Source: Nomia melanderi (Eukaryota > Arthropoda > Insecta > Hymenoptera > Halictidae). From it: a stretch of DNA of 64,000 bases. The notes under the pieces are model-generated. The model did no database searches and was not told where the DNA came from. It saw only the letters and a program-made list of their open reading frames with translations. This document shows, piece by piece, positions 52,226 to 63,552 of the stretch. Within the stretch, counting starts at the first letter, position 1, and each line of letters starts with the position of its first letter. Both the position numbers and the translations under genes were made by a program. The stretch covers positions 12,157,660 through 12,221,659 of the forward strand of contig NC_134999.1 of the NCBI RefSeq assembly GCF_051020985.1. Direction: 5' to 3'.

Positions 52226-52440
52226 TTAACGCTAGAACTACCAAACGGGACAAATTGATTCATTCCTAAATTTTTCTTTCCCATTTACTAACAGAATAAC
52301 AGATGTTTCTCTAAGAAATTACTAAAGAAGTTGATTCAGTAATACGCGAACTGAATAAAAGCTTGATCGAAGTATCAATAGCTGCACCCTTAGAACAATT
52401 TGAGAAAGTCAATTTTACTGCTCGGTAGTTTTAGTGTTAA
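52226..52440. mobile_element. 215-bp TTAA-ended inverted-repeat element, family B
   Basis: TTAACGCTAGAACTACC at the left and GGTAGTTTTAGTGTTAA at the right are inverted copies with 15 of 17 matches. The interior right half is homologous to 63725-63853. It lies in an IR intron. Confidence 0.75.
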
Positions 52441-52480
52441 GTTCCATTTGAAATCTTCGCCACAAGTTAGACACAATATT

Positions 52481-52497
52481 GTAGGACAAGGGGTTAA
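52481..52497. mobile_element. Solo end of element family C
   Basis: GTAGGACAAGGGGTTAA resembles the terminus of the 54844-55098 element (ATAGGTCAAGGGGTTA). The same motif recurs at 49891-49907 (CGTACGACAAGGGGTTA). No partner end was found for either. Confidence 0.4.
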
Positions 52498-52899
52498 CCC
52501 GATTTTCGCGTCACATATCTTTGTGCTATACCTCGAACGCTAAGTTTACCGAAGAACCGTTCACGGTATAAATACTGTACGATGTATGGTCGAGTAATGC
52601 CGCCAAGTCTTTGAAAGGTGGTACAGTGAACGTCTGTGTCATATAACCAATTACAAGCGCATTGAATGCTGTATTAATTAACAGTGAGAAGATGCCCAAT
52701 ATACATTCCACCATCCTGGCACTTTTATTATTTCTACTTGGATAGTAGGCTGTGAAATTAAGTTTGTTAAACTTCTATTATTAGACACATGTTTCATGAA
52801 TTTATAACGCGAAGAATTTCTAAAGTTAAAGTACAAAAGATATTTCGTTTCTAGACATTCTGGGAAATGTCTAACCAATGAAAATGGAATACTGGAACA

Positions 52900-53110
52900 T
52901 TAACACGTTGTCTGCCATGGTGGCTACCAATGACTGGTGCTTTCAAATTATTCGAAAGCGATTATAATGACGGGATTGATGTCATATAAAAATATTTAGA
53001 ATGATACTAAATCATTCAGAATTATTTCTAATGCCATTTATATTCACTATGGAAGAATAAATAGGTGATGTATAAAACGCTCGAAATTCTCGCGACAGTT
53101 AACGTGTTAA
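52900..53110. mobile_element. 211-bp inverted-repeat element, family A (diverged)
   Basis: Ends TTAACACGTTGTCTGCC and GACAGTTAACGTGTTAA are inverted copies sharing a perfect TTAACACGTT core. The tip is the same as in the 54.5 and 56.1 kb elements but the interior differs. Confidence 0.7.
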
Positions 53111-53562
53111 TGAATAAAATATTTGCCCGAGTAAAAGAAACTTGTATAAAATATTGCTGGAAATTGTTTTCAACGAATCTTTCTCGAGAATATGAAATAA
53201 CGCATTCATTCCCGTTTCATTGTTTCCTCTTACTTTGAGAACACAGCACGCCGAAGTTGTAGAAAAAGTAATCGTTCATGGTCAGGATCGGTTCCTTCCG
53301 TATTTTGAAATTAACTGACTGAGTAAGGTAGCTGCAGAAGCCGAAGAATATGTAAGTCGTTAGGACTGCGAACCAGACTCTTTTGGAAAACAGGTTCAGC
53401 ATCCAATTTTGTACATATTTCGTGTTTGGTCGTATGTAGTATTGAAACCTGGACGAAGATTAAATTTGTTTAAATGAATCTTGAAAAGACACCGGGACAA
53501 GAACCTGCAAAACTATTGAACAATCACGGTGTATAAAAAATCTCGTGTTTAATTTCCTCAAT

Positions 53563-53794
53563 TCTAACGATAGAACTACTGAGCGTTTAGCATGATTAAT
53601 ATGTGATCTTTATAAAAATTGTAACAATAGAAACAGATTTTTTTCAGTTTCTTCATGTATTGATTGTAGTATTCAAGTGAAACTATTTATTTTTCAAATC
53701 ATTTGAGATATTTAACGCTTTTAAGATATCAATAATTACGAGATAAGAAAACTGAAACCCGCCATTTTGACGGGTGCGGTGGTTCCACTGTTAA
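53563..53794. mobile_element. Inverted-repeat element, family B-like
   Basis: TCTAACGATAGAACTACTG at the left and GGTGGTTCCACTGTTAA at the right are imperfect inverted repeats similar to the 52226-52440 tips. The left TTAA has decayed. Confidence 0.6.
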
Positions 53795-54476
53795 TCAAAT
53801 TTGAATGTGATTATTATGCTGCAAATTTGTATACATTTATGTGAAATTTGAAAGTACAAAAGTGCACAGGTTACACACGTTACTAGAAAATACATAAAAT
53901 ATCCAGAGTATAGTACTTTTTATAGCGTTTATTAAAAAAACTACTATTTTTTTAATTATATTTGTAAAAATAATATTTCATGTATAAATCGATCAAATGT
54001 GAGATACTACTTGATCTTATGAATAAATTTTCTAGACTTGCTTAGCTTTGATCAAGGGCTGCGTGAATTGTACCGCCCGAAGTTTTTCGGTGGCGGCTTC
54101 GACTCTCGGTATAACGTCCGTTTTATTCTTAAATGCCAGATGTAATAAACCAAATTTGAACGTGTGGTTTACCGCAAACCCTATAGTTTTCTCTTCTACA
54201 ATTTCCGGTTTCAATCTGAAATGGTAGATCACGGTTGAAATAATATCTGTCACTGTCACGTTTCTACTATTATCGAACGAAATTACGTGAAATTCAAAAG
54301 ATCAGCCAAGGTGTTCCATAATTCTCCAATGACACCAGTGATTGCCGTCCCGTTATTTTTCTTGTGAACGATGTTCTTGATCTGATAAAAAGAATAAGAA
54401 CATCAACGTAAACATCGACTTTATGCAACTTGACGCTAAGGTCAACGAAAAATTTGGTTTTAAACGATTAAGAGTG

Positions 54477-54723
54477 TTAACACGTTGAATGCCATGGGGG
54501 TCACCGGTGATCCCCAATTAAATCGAATTACTATAGTTCATTTAATTGGAAGATGATTATTTGAAAACATTTCTATATTATAAACAATGCTACCGAATGC
54601 GGTGACATTGAGCAAGATCAACGTGCAATAATAATAACGCAACTCAATCAAATGATGTAATATTATATTTTTTCCATTTTGTGCATTTTGTTCTATGAAA
54701 TCGTGCGACATTCAACATGTTAA
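54477..54723. mobile_element. 247-bp inverted-repeat element, family A
   Basis: Left tip TTAACACGTTGAATGCC and right tip GACATTCAACATGTTAA are inverted repeats. Next to the left tip lies a short palindrome-rich block, GGGTCACCGGTGATCCCC, also found in the 56.1 kb copy. It is non-coding and intronic in the IR locus. Confidence 0.85.
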
Positions 54724-54843
54724 TATTAATTTTATCACTATGAAATTAGGTATCCAAATAGTTTAACGGAACGTGGTTAAATTATGTAATTGTTGAATAA
54801 TTGTTCCGGCTGATATATTTACTACACCGACAAAAAAGTATTA

Positions 54844-55098
54844 TTAACTCCTTGACCTACAATATCGTGTCAGACTCGTGACGAAAACTTTAAACTAAAT
54901 TTGACGAATTTAAATGTTATTTACTTTTTTTTTAAAATATAAATTAAATATTACTTTTCTATTATCAATCGTTAACCTTTGTTATAAACGTAGACATAGA
55001 ATGAGCATAAACATTTTTTCTTTTCCTACTAAATTATTAATGATAAAGTTAGTTGTACCGATCATAGTTAAGAAATAGATCATAGGTCAAGGGGTTAG
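54844..55098. mobile_element. 255-bp inverted-repeat element, family C
   Basis: TTAACTCCTTGACCTA at the left pairs with TAGGTCAAGGGGTTAG at the right. Non-coding; it lies between the first two recognised IR exons. Confidence 0.75.
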
Positions 55099-55475
55099 AA
55101 TTCATACAATTAATGAACGAAAATCAAAACGAAAAGGAAGAAACAATTCAAACGTATATTGTACCGTGGTGTTACCTCGTAATAAGATAATTTAACGATC
55201 CTCTCTTGAAAGTTGTGAGTCTCTTCTGCGCGGCTCCGGTTCAGGAATTCTTGATTCAGGGCGGCAAAAGTCGGAATGCTGACGATCGGCACGAAATTTT
55301 CCGTATTTTTGTCCCATATCACACCGTTTATGGAACGCACAGGCGTCAATAGCTCGTGAACAACCACGAGCAAGAGGAACTGTCTCATAAGACGAAGATT
55401 TATCGAGTTTTCAAGCAGGATAGATGTTCTTGGCCGTAGTTGATTCAGCATTACCTCCCTCATGAGGCAACCTCG

Positions 55476-58400
55476 CTGAAATAAACTTTTATTATAACAC
55501 TTTCCCCTTATCTTTGTATCTACATTATATCCTAATGTAACATACAACAATCACTCCGACGCCGATCTTCGTGTAGGACTAATTTACACGTTAATTATCG
55601 GCACGACTGGTTGCAGTGAAAGCGTTCTATGTCACGACCTAGTCTGTAATTATTCGTATTGACTATAAATGTAATCGTGTGTATGGAGATCCATGTTCAA
55701 GATAGTTTGATGGTCATGCTTTGATAAACTACTGTTCACGCTTCACCGTCAACGTTAATGTGTATCACTGTGTAATGCGTCTGTTGCTATACGTGAACAA
55801 TTATTTTAAAGCGTACGAACTATGTGTCCGATCAACTCCTATTCTGGATAATATCTGGCAGATAATATCTTCGCATTAGGTAGTGAAACACGTTTATAAA
55901 CGTAAACGTGTTACATTCTGGACAGTATTCATTCCTTTTTTACTATTATGTCATCGGTCAGAACGATTCGATCGTTGTCATAGGATCCTGAGAATCTTTC
56001 AATGAGACGCGGTATGGTTTTTGACGTTTCCGAAATTACCGTTGCCTCAGTGTTAATATAAATTTGTATCTTTGTGTAACGTGTTTTTTTATAGATGCAT
56101 TTACAGAGTAATATTTAACACGTTGAACGCCGCACGTTTTCATAGAGGAGAATACACAGAATGGAAAAAATATAATATTAAATCATTTAATCGAATTGCA
56201 TTATTACCATTCCACGTTCATCCAGCTGAATGTTACCATATTAGATAGCATTATTTATAACATAGAAATGTTTTCATACAATCATCGTTTGAGTGAACTA
56301 TAGTAATTCGATTTGGTCGGGGATCACCGGTGACCCTCATGACATTCAACGTGTTAAATGTACAAGCTCTATGTAAGATCAGCTTTTATCTTCAGTGACG
56401 TGTGTCAATTTTGGACAGTTACACGGTATTATGAGTTATTGCATGTAAAGTTTCATGACAGTATTGTATATCGTAGATATTTCAGAATGTTCTAGCGCGT
56501 TCACGGTTGAACACACTTTAGTTTAGTTCAGTTCAATTGTTAGGGGTTGGAGAAGAATAAAAAGCACAGGTACAAAAAACATGTATCGTTTATATCATAG
56601 TTGACTGTACGTATATATATACATATACATATATGTGTATATGTATATATATTTATATATAAAGTTCTTAAATTTATCATTATTCGTCGACATGGTTGAC
56701 ATAAATTAACTTAACTCTAACCGGTGACGAGCCTTCGACGTGGCCGCGGCAGCGTTTACAATACAATTAATAATACAATTCACCCATGTTGCAGACTCGT
56801 CACCATAAAAAAGTCTCGTTTCAATTTTTTAACCGACACGTTTACTCTAATGATCTCCACGAACTCTAATTTACATCGATTCCAGTCGCGACGCGCGCTA
56901 GTCGCCACTATCCCCCTTAAAGCCGATGAAACATCCCGCTGGTTCCGTTTTAATAGAAAATTATAAAAAGTATAATACAGTTTCGCTCGAACCTTCCGGC
57001 GGACCTCGCACGGCCAATGATACTGATTCAACGACGCTGACAACACGTAACTTCATCTTAACGACTTTTATCGTAACCTTACGCTAACATTATCACTGTC
57101 AATATTTCGGCTCATTACCTATGTATTATACAATATGCGATATCGTTCACGGCGCAACGAAAAATAATTGACTCCAGATGCAAGAATATGTTCAAAAGTT
57201 ATTATTGTGCACTAGAATATTTATTGCATCTAAAAATGTATCCTAAGATTCGACTGACTTAAAATACTTTAAGTAATTATCTTTTTCTACGCTGTTCATT
57301 TTCTTCATTATCAATGCATGTCGTAAAGGTAATCAGAAATGGAATGACACGAAAGTCAAGTCACGGTCAATAAATTTTCTTTGCTTTTGAAAAGAATAGT
57401 TTGTGTAAAAACAATTCTATTGTATACGTTCCATTTGTCTTCGCATATGGAGTATCTTATTGTTCGTTGGAGTATGACTGATCTCGCACTTTGCGTATCG
57501 TTGCCATTTGGCTGATGCTCGAGGATCGACAAATTCGGATCGTTGCTACCTACGAACAATCAATATTACTGTCATCAAATACTGCTCAGTATTTTATATT
57601 ATTGACAATATTATTGATCACGTAAGGTCCGCTTCTCACTCTAAGCTCCCAACACTTAATTCAGGCGTTATTGTTCTTTTCCTTCTATCTTCGCATTTTC
57701 ATCAAGTTTCATTTGTTGGACTAGCTCTAAACAGTCTGTAACACTCGCTCTGGCCGCCTGTTCTACACTCTATACACGAACAGTAAATGATTTCGTATAT
57801 AATTTACACACCGATGCCCTTGACAATTTCATCTTGTTGGTTGAACGTCGTTAAATTCGCACGGGCGATCACTATTAACTTCACAGTCACTGGATCTTCT
57901 AGAATGAAGATTTTTTTTATGAACATAGAACTACATACGTTACTATTTAACAGAATTGAAGAGCTTAAAATGTTGCGTTCGTATTAACGTGATCTCATTT
58001 GTTGCTTCTTGAAAGTCTGCAAATTATCCGAGTATCAAAATAGAAGAAGAACGTGTAATGTCAGCAATATAAAAATCATGAGGCTTTAGTCAATAACATA
58101 ATCAATCGATTGGACAGTTTGCTCTGATCGCTTGGATATTATACATTTTTGTTCACTTCGAAACGACTCAAAAACCGTCTACACATATTCGCCTATAATG
58201 TAAGAATTGTTTAAGAGATGCTAAAGAGATCACATTTCAAATTGTTCCTTCCATAGAGAACAACCTACCACTACACATACAGATGATAATTTATTATTGT
58301 GCCATTTCTTTTGAAGGATTGGTTTCGCAAATCATTTAAAGTTTAATTTCTAAAATACTTATTTTCAGTCTGGTAAGCACACAATAGTACAAATGCAACT

Positions 58401-59053
58401 GTTATTACAGGTATATTATATTTTAGTAACAATATTTCAGTAAAAAGTTCCCAAGTTACAATTATGCAAAAATATAAGTAAAAACTACATAAACAAGCCT
58501 AGGTTGTTTGATTTACAATTTCACTTCTCTGTTCGAAGTACTATCGAATATTGTTACTGTAGTATAATATAGATGAAATATTAGTTAGTCGCATACTTAC
58601 ATTAAATTAATGTATGAGTGAATTCTGTTGAATATGCTTAAACACATATTAACACAGTATCTAATACTTTAAAATACAATTCAAAAAATAACGTTAAATA
58701 ATACAGGATACATTAATAGTACAGTCTACAGCCTACACTGTATATATTTATATTTTTTTTTATGTAAATTTGACTGTATATGTATAAAAAGTTAAAGTTG
58801 TACCATCCAAATTGTTATTGCCAGTATAAAATATTGTATATATTTTGACAGAAATAAATATAAATGCAGAAATATGGCAGTGATTAGGTATTGTGGGTTG
58901 TAAATACCTAATTTGTTTGACGAACGTTATTTGAAGCTTTAACGATTCAATTGTACCTAAAAACGGACCATATAGATGACCTTGTACAGCGGTTACGGTG
59001 AATATGTAGAAACATAAGAATTCGTTCTGATCATGAGGTTTAAATTATCATTT
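55476..59053. other. Region upstream of the IR locus and downstream of ROR
   Basis: Missing 5' exons of the IR gene could lie here, but none could be joined. The part 56,700-57,050 is CpG-richer than its surroundings. The stretch after 58,000 is AT-rich and probably the ROR 3' UTR. Apart from one element at 56,115-56,357 nothing firm is seen. Confidence 0.4.
56115..56357. mobile_element. 243-bp inverted-repeat element, family A, opposite orientation
   Basis: The tips are TTAACACGTTGAACGCC and GACATTCAACGTGTTAA. The block GGGGATCACCGGTGACCC before the right tip is the reverse complement of the block beside the left tip at 54.5 kb, and the interior also aligns in reverse (for example AATCATTTAATCGAATTGC). 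This is therefore an inverted copy of the 54477-54723 element. Confidence 0.85.
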
Positions 59054-62000
59054 TCACTTTGATACCCTGGTCTCAGTTGTAACCTTACTAGGGTCTGGTA
59101 ACCTGACAACTAATTGCGCACCGTTTTGGATGGGTCTGGTACCGTTTAACGTATTTGTTTTAACGATTTGTTGCGTCGTCGGTGGTAAAACTTTCTTAGC
59201 TCCACTCAGTTTTGGTGAACAGCACTGTTTATCGTCATATTCGTTCAAATTAATGTTCGTTTGATTAGGATAGTTCGGTGTTTTCATTGGTGTACTGTGC
59301 TCACTGAAACCACAGTTCGGTCTTTGATCGATGGAATTACAATTCTGGAAGCTCGGTGGTAGAATTTTCAGGCCGTTACTGTGCTCGTTCATATTACAGA
59401 AAGGTGATTCCGTGTTTCCCTTAAAGTTACTTATATCTTTCTGATCACACTTGTATATAGGCGCTGACAATTGCGTGGAATTGGTCTTGTTCGTACTCTT
59501 ATGGCTACTTCCAGAATAGCTGGTTATAGATTCGTTACAGAAATCACTCAGATAAGTCTGATTTATGTACCAATTGTGTAACCGATGGTGGATTTCTGGG
59601 AACTGTGGTCTACGATTCGCAACCTCATGCCAGCATTCTATCATTAGACTGTAGATCATGGTAGGACAATCTTCAGGACAGGGTAATAATTGCCGTGAAC
59701 GAATCATGTCGATCACTTCTTGATTATTGTAACCATAATACGGCTGTAAAATGAAAAGTAAATGAATGAATTCTTTGATACACATATAGATACACATACA
59801 AGACCAATTAAATATTCGTCAGGTAAATTTAAGTAACTGGCTCCATTCAAAGTATTGGCGTGAATAATTGGCGAGTATTTATTTGGTTTTTATTCGTTAC
59901 TTAATGCATTCACTGATATAATTTACTTTATTACCTGTAAACCGTAACTATAAATTTCCCACAATACAACACCGAAACTCCATACATCAGACTCTGTTGT
60001 AAATTTTCCATAAACAATCGACTCTGGAGGCATCCATCGAACAGGTAACAAACTCTTAGATTGAACTCTATAATAGTCGCTACTATATATGTCACGTGAT
60101 AACCCAAAATCCGAAATTTTTACTGTCAGGTTATCTCCGACTAAACAATTCCTTGCAGCTAAGTCTCGGTGAACATAGTGGTGGCTAGCTAAGTATTCCA
60201 TACCTAAAGTAATATTTTTGTAAGTAAATTACATCGATAAAATTATTTGAATTCATAATATATCAAATATACTAACCGGATGCAATTTGCAACGCAATAT
60301 GCAAAAATTCTGGTTGTTCCAAGATTTTACCACTTCCGTTATTCAATGGAACGTCTGATCTCGGTGAATGACAAATAAGAAATTCGTGTAGATCTCCTTG
60401 AGTCATGTATTCGAACAGCATACACATTGGTTCTCCCTTCAATATTACTCCAAGCAAACAAATGATGTTTGGATGTCGAAGGTCTGTCATTAGATCAACT
60501 TCTCGTTTGAAGTCACTTTGTGTTTTTGGACTTGCGTTTTCTTTTAACGTTTTCACCGCTACGTAAATTGGTGGCTCGCATTTGTTACCCGTTTGTAGTT
60601 CTCCTTTGTATACTTTTCCTGAAGGACACATAAGATAATGAAGTACGTTCCTTATAAATACTATGTTGATTCTTGGTTGAAACAGAAAAAATTGTAAAAG
60701 AAACTTATGAGATCTTACCGAATGCTCCTTCACCGAGTTCTTGTAACAATACAACATTGTTAGTACTAAATTGTGGTACTCTATTATTGGATGTTCTACT
60801 GCTACCACTGCTTAATGTTCCAGTTCCCGGAGTTGTGTTACCAGGACCTGCTAAAAGGGAACTCATCTCCATAGGTTGTGTTGTACTTCGTCGTCCATCA
60901 TATATGTTTTTGTCACATTGTATACCCGTCAACATCTGTCACATAAAAATAGAATTGTTATTTTCTATACATGTTGTACGAGTTTCTTGTTCCAAAATTA
61001 TATAAAATCGTACTTTGTTTGAAGGCAAATGATTCATTTGCCTTGTAGATTTTCTGCTTCTATAGCAGCAGCAATAACACACCAATATTACAACAAATCC
61101 TCCTGTTAGTACAAAACCAACGACTGCATAGATCCATAAGTTTTCAACTGCAAAAAAAAGAAAGTTTTATTAGGATTGTATTAAATATAATTGTTTTAAC
61201 TAATGAGAGACATTTACCGCATTTAGGTATATCACAAAATTCTTTCTGCATTGTATGGTTGACGTCAACGTAACACCACGGTTGCGACTCTGTATCACCT
61301 GGATTGCGGCAATACGAATGTTTGCCGGCTAATTCAGGATAATCAGAAATTGGGAGGTTGAAGTGAGCTAACCATTGTAAGCATGGTCTTCCACTAATAC
61401 TTGTTTTCACTGTACCCCGATAAGACTTGCCGCTTCCCCAATAACAATAATCATCTATAAATCATTTCAATTGGATTTTTTGTATTTATATTAATTACTA
61501 TAAAATTAAATTTCTATTGTTTAAAATGCTGTTGAAATTACTTACGCTCTTGCACATTATTTTCTATGGAAATGCCAAGACTTAAACAATCACGAGCCTC
61601 AGGAGTGTTTTCCATTGGCAAGTCAGAACAGTTAATTAAAGGCACTTGTTGTCCAATCAGTGGATGTCTCTTAGCAATTGCATACTCTTGCCTACATAGA
61701 TCATACTCTAGCGCTTCACATTCCTGTCGACAAATCCTCCGTAATCTACGATTAATATCGTTCCTGCTAGAGGATAATGTCTCGCCATAACTTTGACTAA
61801 GCAATTTCTTGGGGGAAAGCTTCCCATCAATATAAGGATTAAATTCGGAACCAGGACCCAAAGTGGGACTTCGTTTTCTGGGAATACCATGTGACCTTGT
61901 AATATCATCTATATCATCTCCATCGCCTGTGTCTTTTGATAGATCATCTTGATTGTTATTTAAAATATGGAACATTCTCTTGGCATTTTTGAGCTTCAGA

Positions 62001-63552
62001 ATACTGGCAGGATCACGGCATATTGGAAATGCAGAGTAACATAAAGATGGTTTTGCGTAACCTTCACAGTTCGATGATACTTCACTGAAATATTAGATTT
62101 TACCATGTTAGGTTTACATTGAAAGCTTTTACATTAAATTTAATGATCTAATCTACTTACTTCGAATACTCAATAACGCCAAAGGCTTTCATCAATTTGT
62201 CATCAAGTATTTCCTGTGTCATTGGATATGGAATATAAACTGATTGCTTCTCCAAAAATTGTGCACATGTTTTCCCAACATATATCTAAAATAATGAAAT
62301 TATATTTTAGTACATAATTCAAAAATTCACTTGACATGTTAAATACTTTTTATGTACCTCACATTTTCCTTCATGATTGTCATTTCTCCCAGGGGATAAC
62401 TGCATATTGACGTTTCTAAGGCCGCCGATTGTATGCATATCTGTGGTACTAGATTGAGAACTAGTCGGTTGTGGACTTGGCGATAATATGCTAAATGGAT
62501 TCGTTGATGCCAGGTGAGAGATGTGTGGTGTTGACATTCCAGATCCTAAGAGGTCTAACCCATCTCCGGGTCTAATGCTGTTAATAGTAAGAAACAATTT
62601 TAATTCATTGTAATCATTCAAGATTATATAAACTTAGTCGGAGTAGGTTGATAACTATTATTTCAATTTTTATATAATAATATATATGTTCCCTTTCATA
62701 TAATCATATATAGATGCACACATCCTATAGCATCAAACTATAAACTCATTACATTATTTTGTAAACGTTTTATGTCATGATTTTGCAAAAACTAAACCAT
62801 TGTTTTTTTTTTTCGAAACATAACCTAAACTCTTAAGAATCAACAAAAGTAGAACGAATGGACATGTTTTAAAACTGAAATAAATATGAATAAACTGTTT
62901 TAGGTCGAGTTTTATCTCACTATTGCTATCTATACTTTTATAAATGCATTAATGTATAAAACGCGGTATGCTTTTATAACCTCACTGTGTTCACAACAAA
63001 GAATGATCACCTTGTCTCTGTAACATTAGTAACATTTTTGACACTATTTATGGCACGTACAAAAATACATGTATTTTGCAACAATACTAGGTACAAGAGT
63101 AGCTTCATAATTATAAATAATTTATCAAAACATTTAATTTTAACAGAAAGCCCGTGTCATTTGACACCACACCCGGCATCCATTTGTAAACTGTCGCGAA
63201 TCGTAGGTTTTGGCGGTGAAATCAGAAATTATATTCAATCCCTATTTAAATTTATGTAGTAATTTATACGTTTATTCATTTTATGAAAATGTTTTTGAAA
63301 ATGTATAAGTGGTGTAAATGTATTGCCTTTAAATGTGAATGCAAGAGTTATAGAATTTCTGTATCGATCAATGTTTATGTGTATAACTGTATATAACAAA
63401 AAAAATATTCGTTATTAATTACATTCAATAAATAAATAAATTATTTATAGATTATAGATAATGTATTTACCTATCAAGAAAATCACTACCACCAGTCATG
63501 TCCGGAGAAAATCTATCATCGCTAGAAGTTTGACCAATAGGGTGGTTGGGAA
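59054..63552 (-). CDS. Ror: ROR-family receptor tyrosine kinase, 5'-partial
   Basis: Ten exons splice in phase (63552-63471, 62577-62358, 62285-62161, 62084-61546, 61454-61218, 61147-61014, 60935-60719, 60618-60277, 60203-59935, 59743-59054), about 950 codons; signal peptide and first exons lie beyond 63,552. In order: a Ser/Pro-rich linker; a Frizzled-type CRD (VGKTCAQFLEKQSVYIPYP, NCEGYAKPSLCYSAFPIC); a kringle (DYCYWGSGKSYRGT to WCYVDVNH and FCDIPKC); a transmembrane helix (AVVGFVLTGGFVVILVC); and a tyrosine kinase with GEGAFGKVYKG, the VAVKTLK lysine, HRDLAARNC, DFG and a SSDYYR activation loop. All catalytic residues are canonical, unlike vertebrate ROR pseudokinases. The C-terminal tail is Asn/Pro/Thr-rich. 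ROR proteins are Wnt co-receptors at the cell surface. No Ig domain is seen in the part present. Whether it is the Ror or Nrk (Ror2) paralogue is not settled. Confidence 0.93.

Larger units (their letters stand above)
51115..55475 (-). pseudogene. Ionotropic receptor (IR) gene, apparently broken
   Basis: Exons on the minus strand: 55475-55176, 54381-about 54038, 53448-53234, 52870-52851 (mini), 52715-52532, 51974-51724 and 51331-51115. They show ligand-binding S1 (GVIGELWNTLADLLNFT, later FTQPLIKAKQ), the first membrane segment (RVWFAVLTTYIFFGFCSYL), the second (GIFSLLINTAFNALVIGYMT), S2 (PPFKDLAALLDHTSYSIYT) and the last membrane segment (LLLSLIFFIFENVMFYC). That order is typical of insect IR chemoreceptor channels. 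The last three large exons splice in phase. Defects: S1 changes frame between 54283 and 54302; no phase-compatible donor follows KAKQ; the mini-exon ends in AG-AA where a GT donor is expected. The 5' end was not found. Assembly error or missed splice sites could explain part of this. Confidence 0.65.

Noticed and set aside
57356..57987. Short frames on both strands considered as 5' IR exons
   Set aside because: No splice sites could be joined to the receptor exons in phase and no receptor motif is visible.
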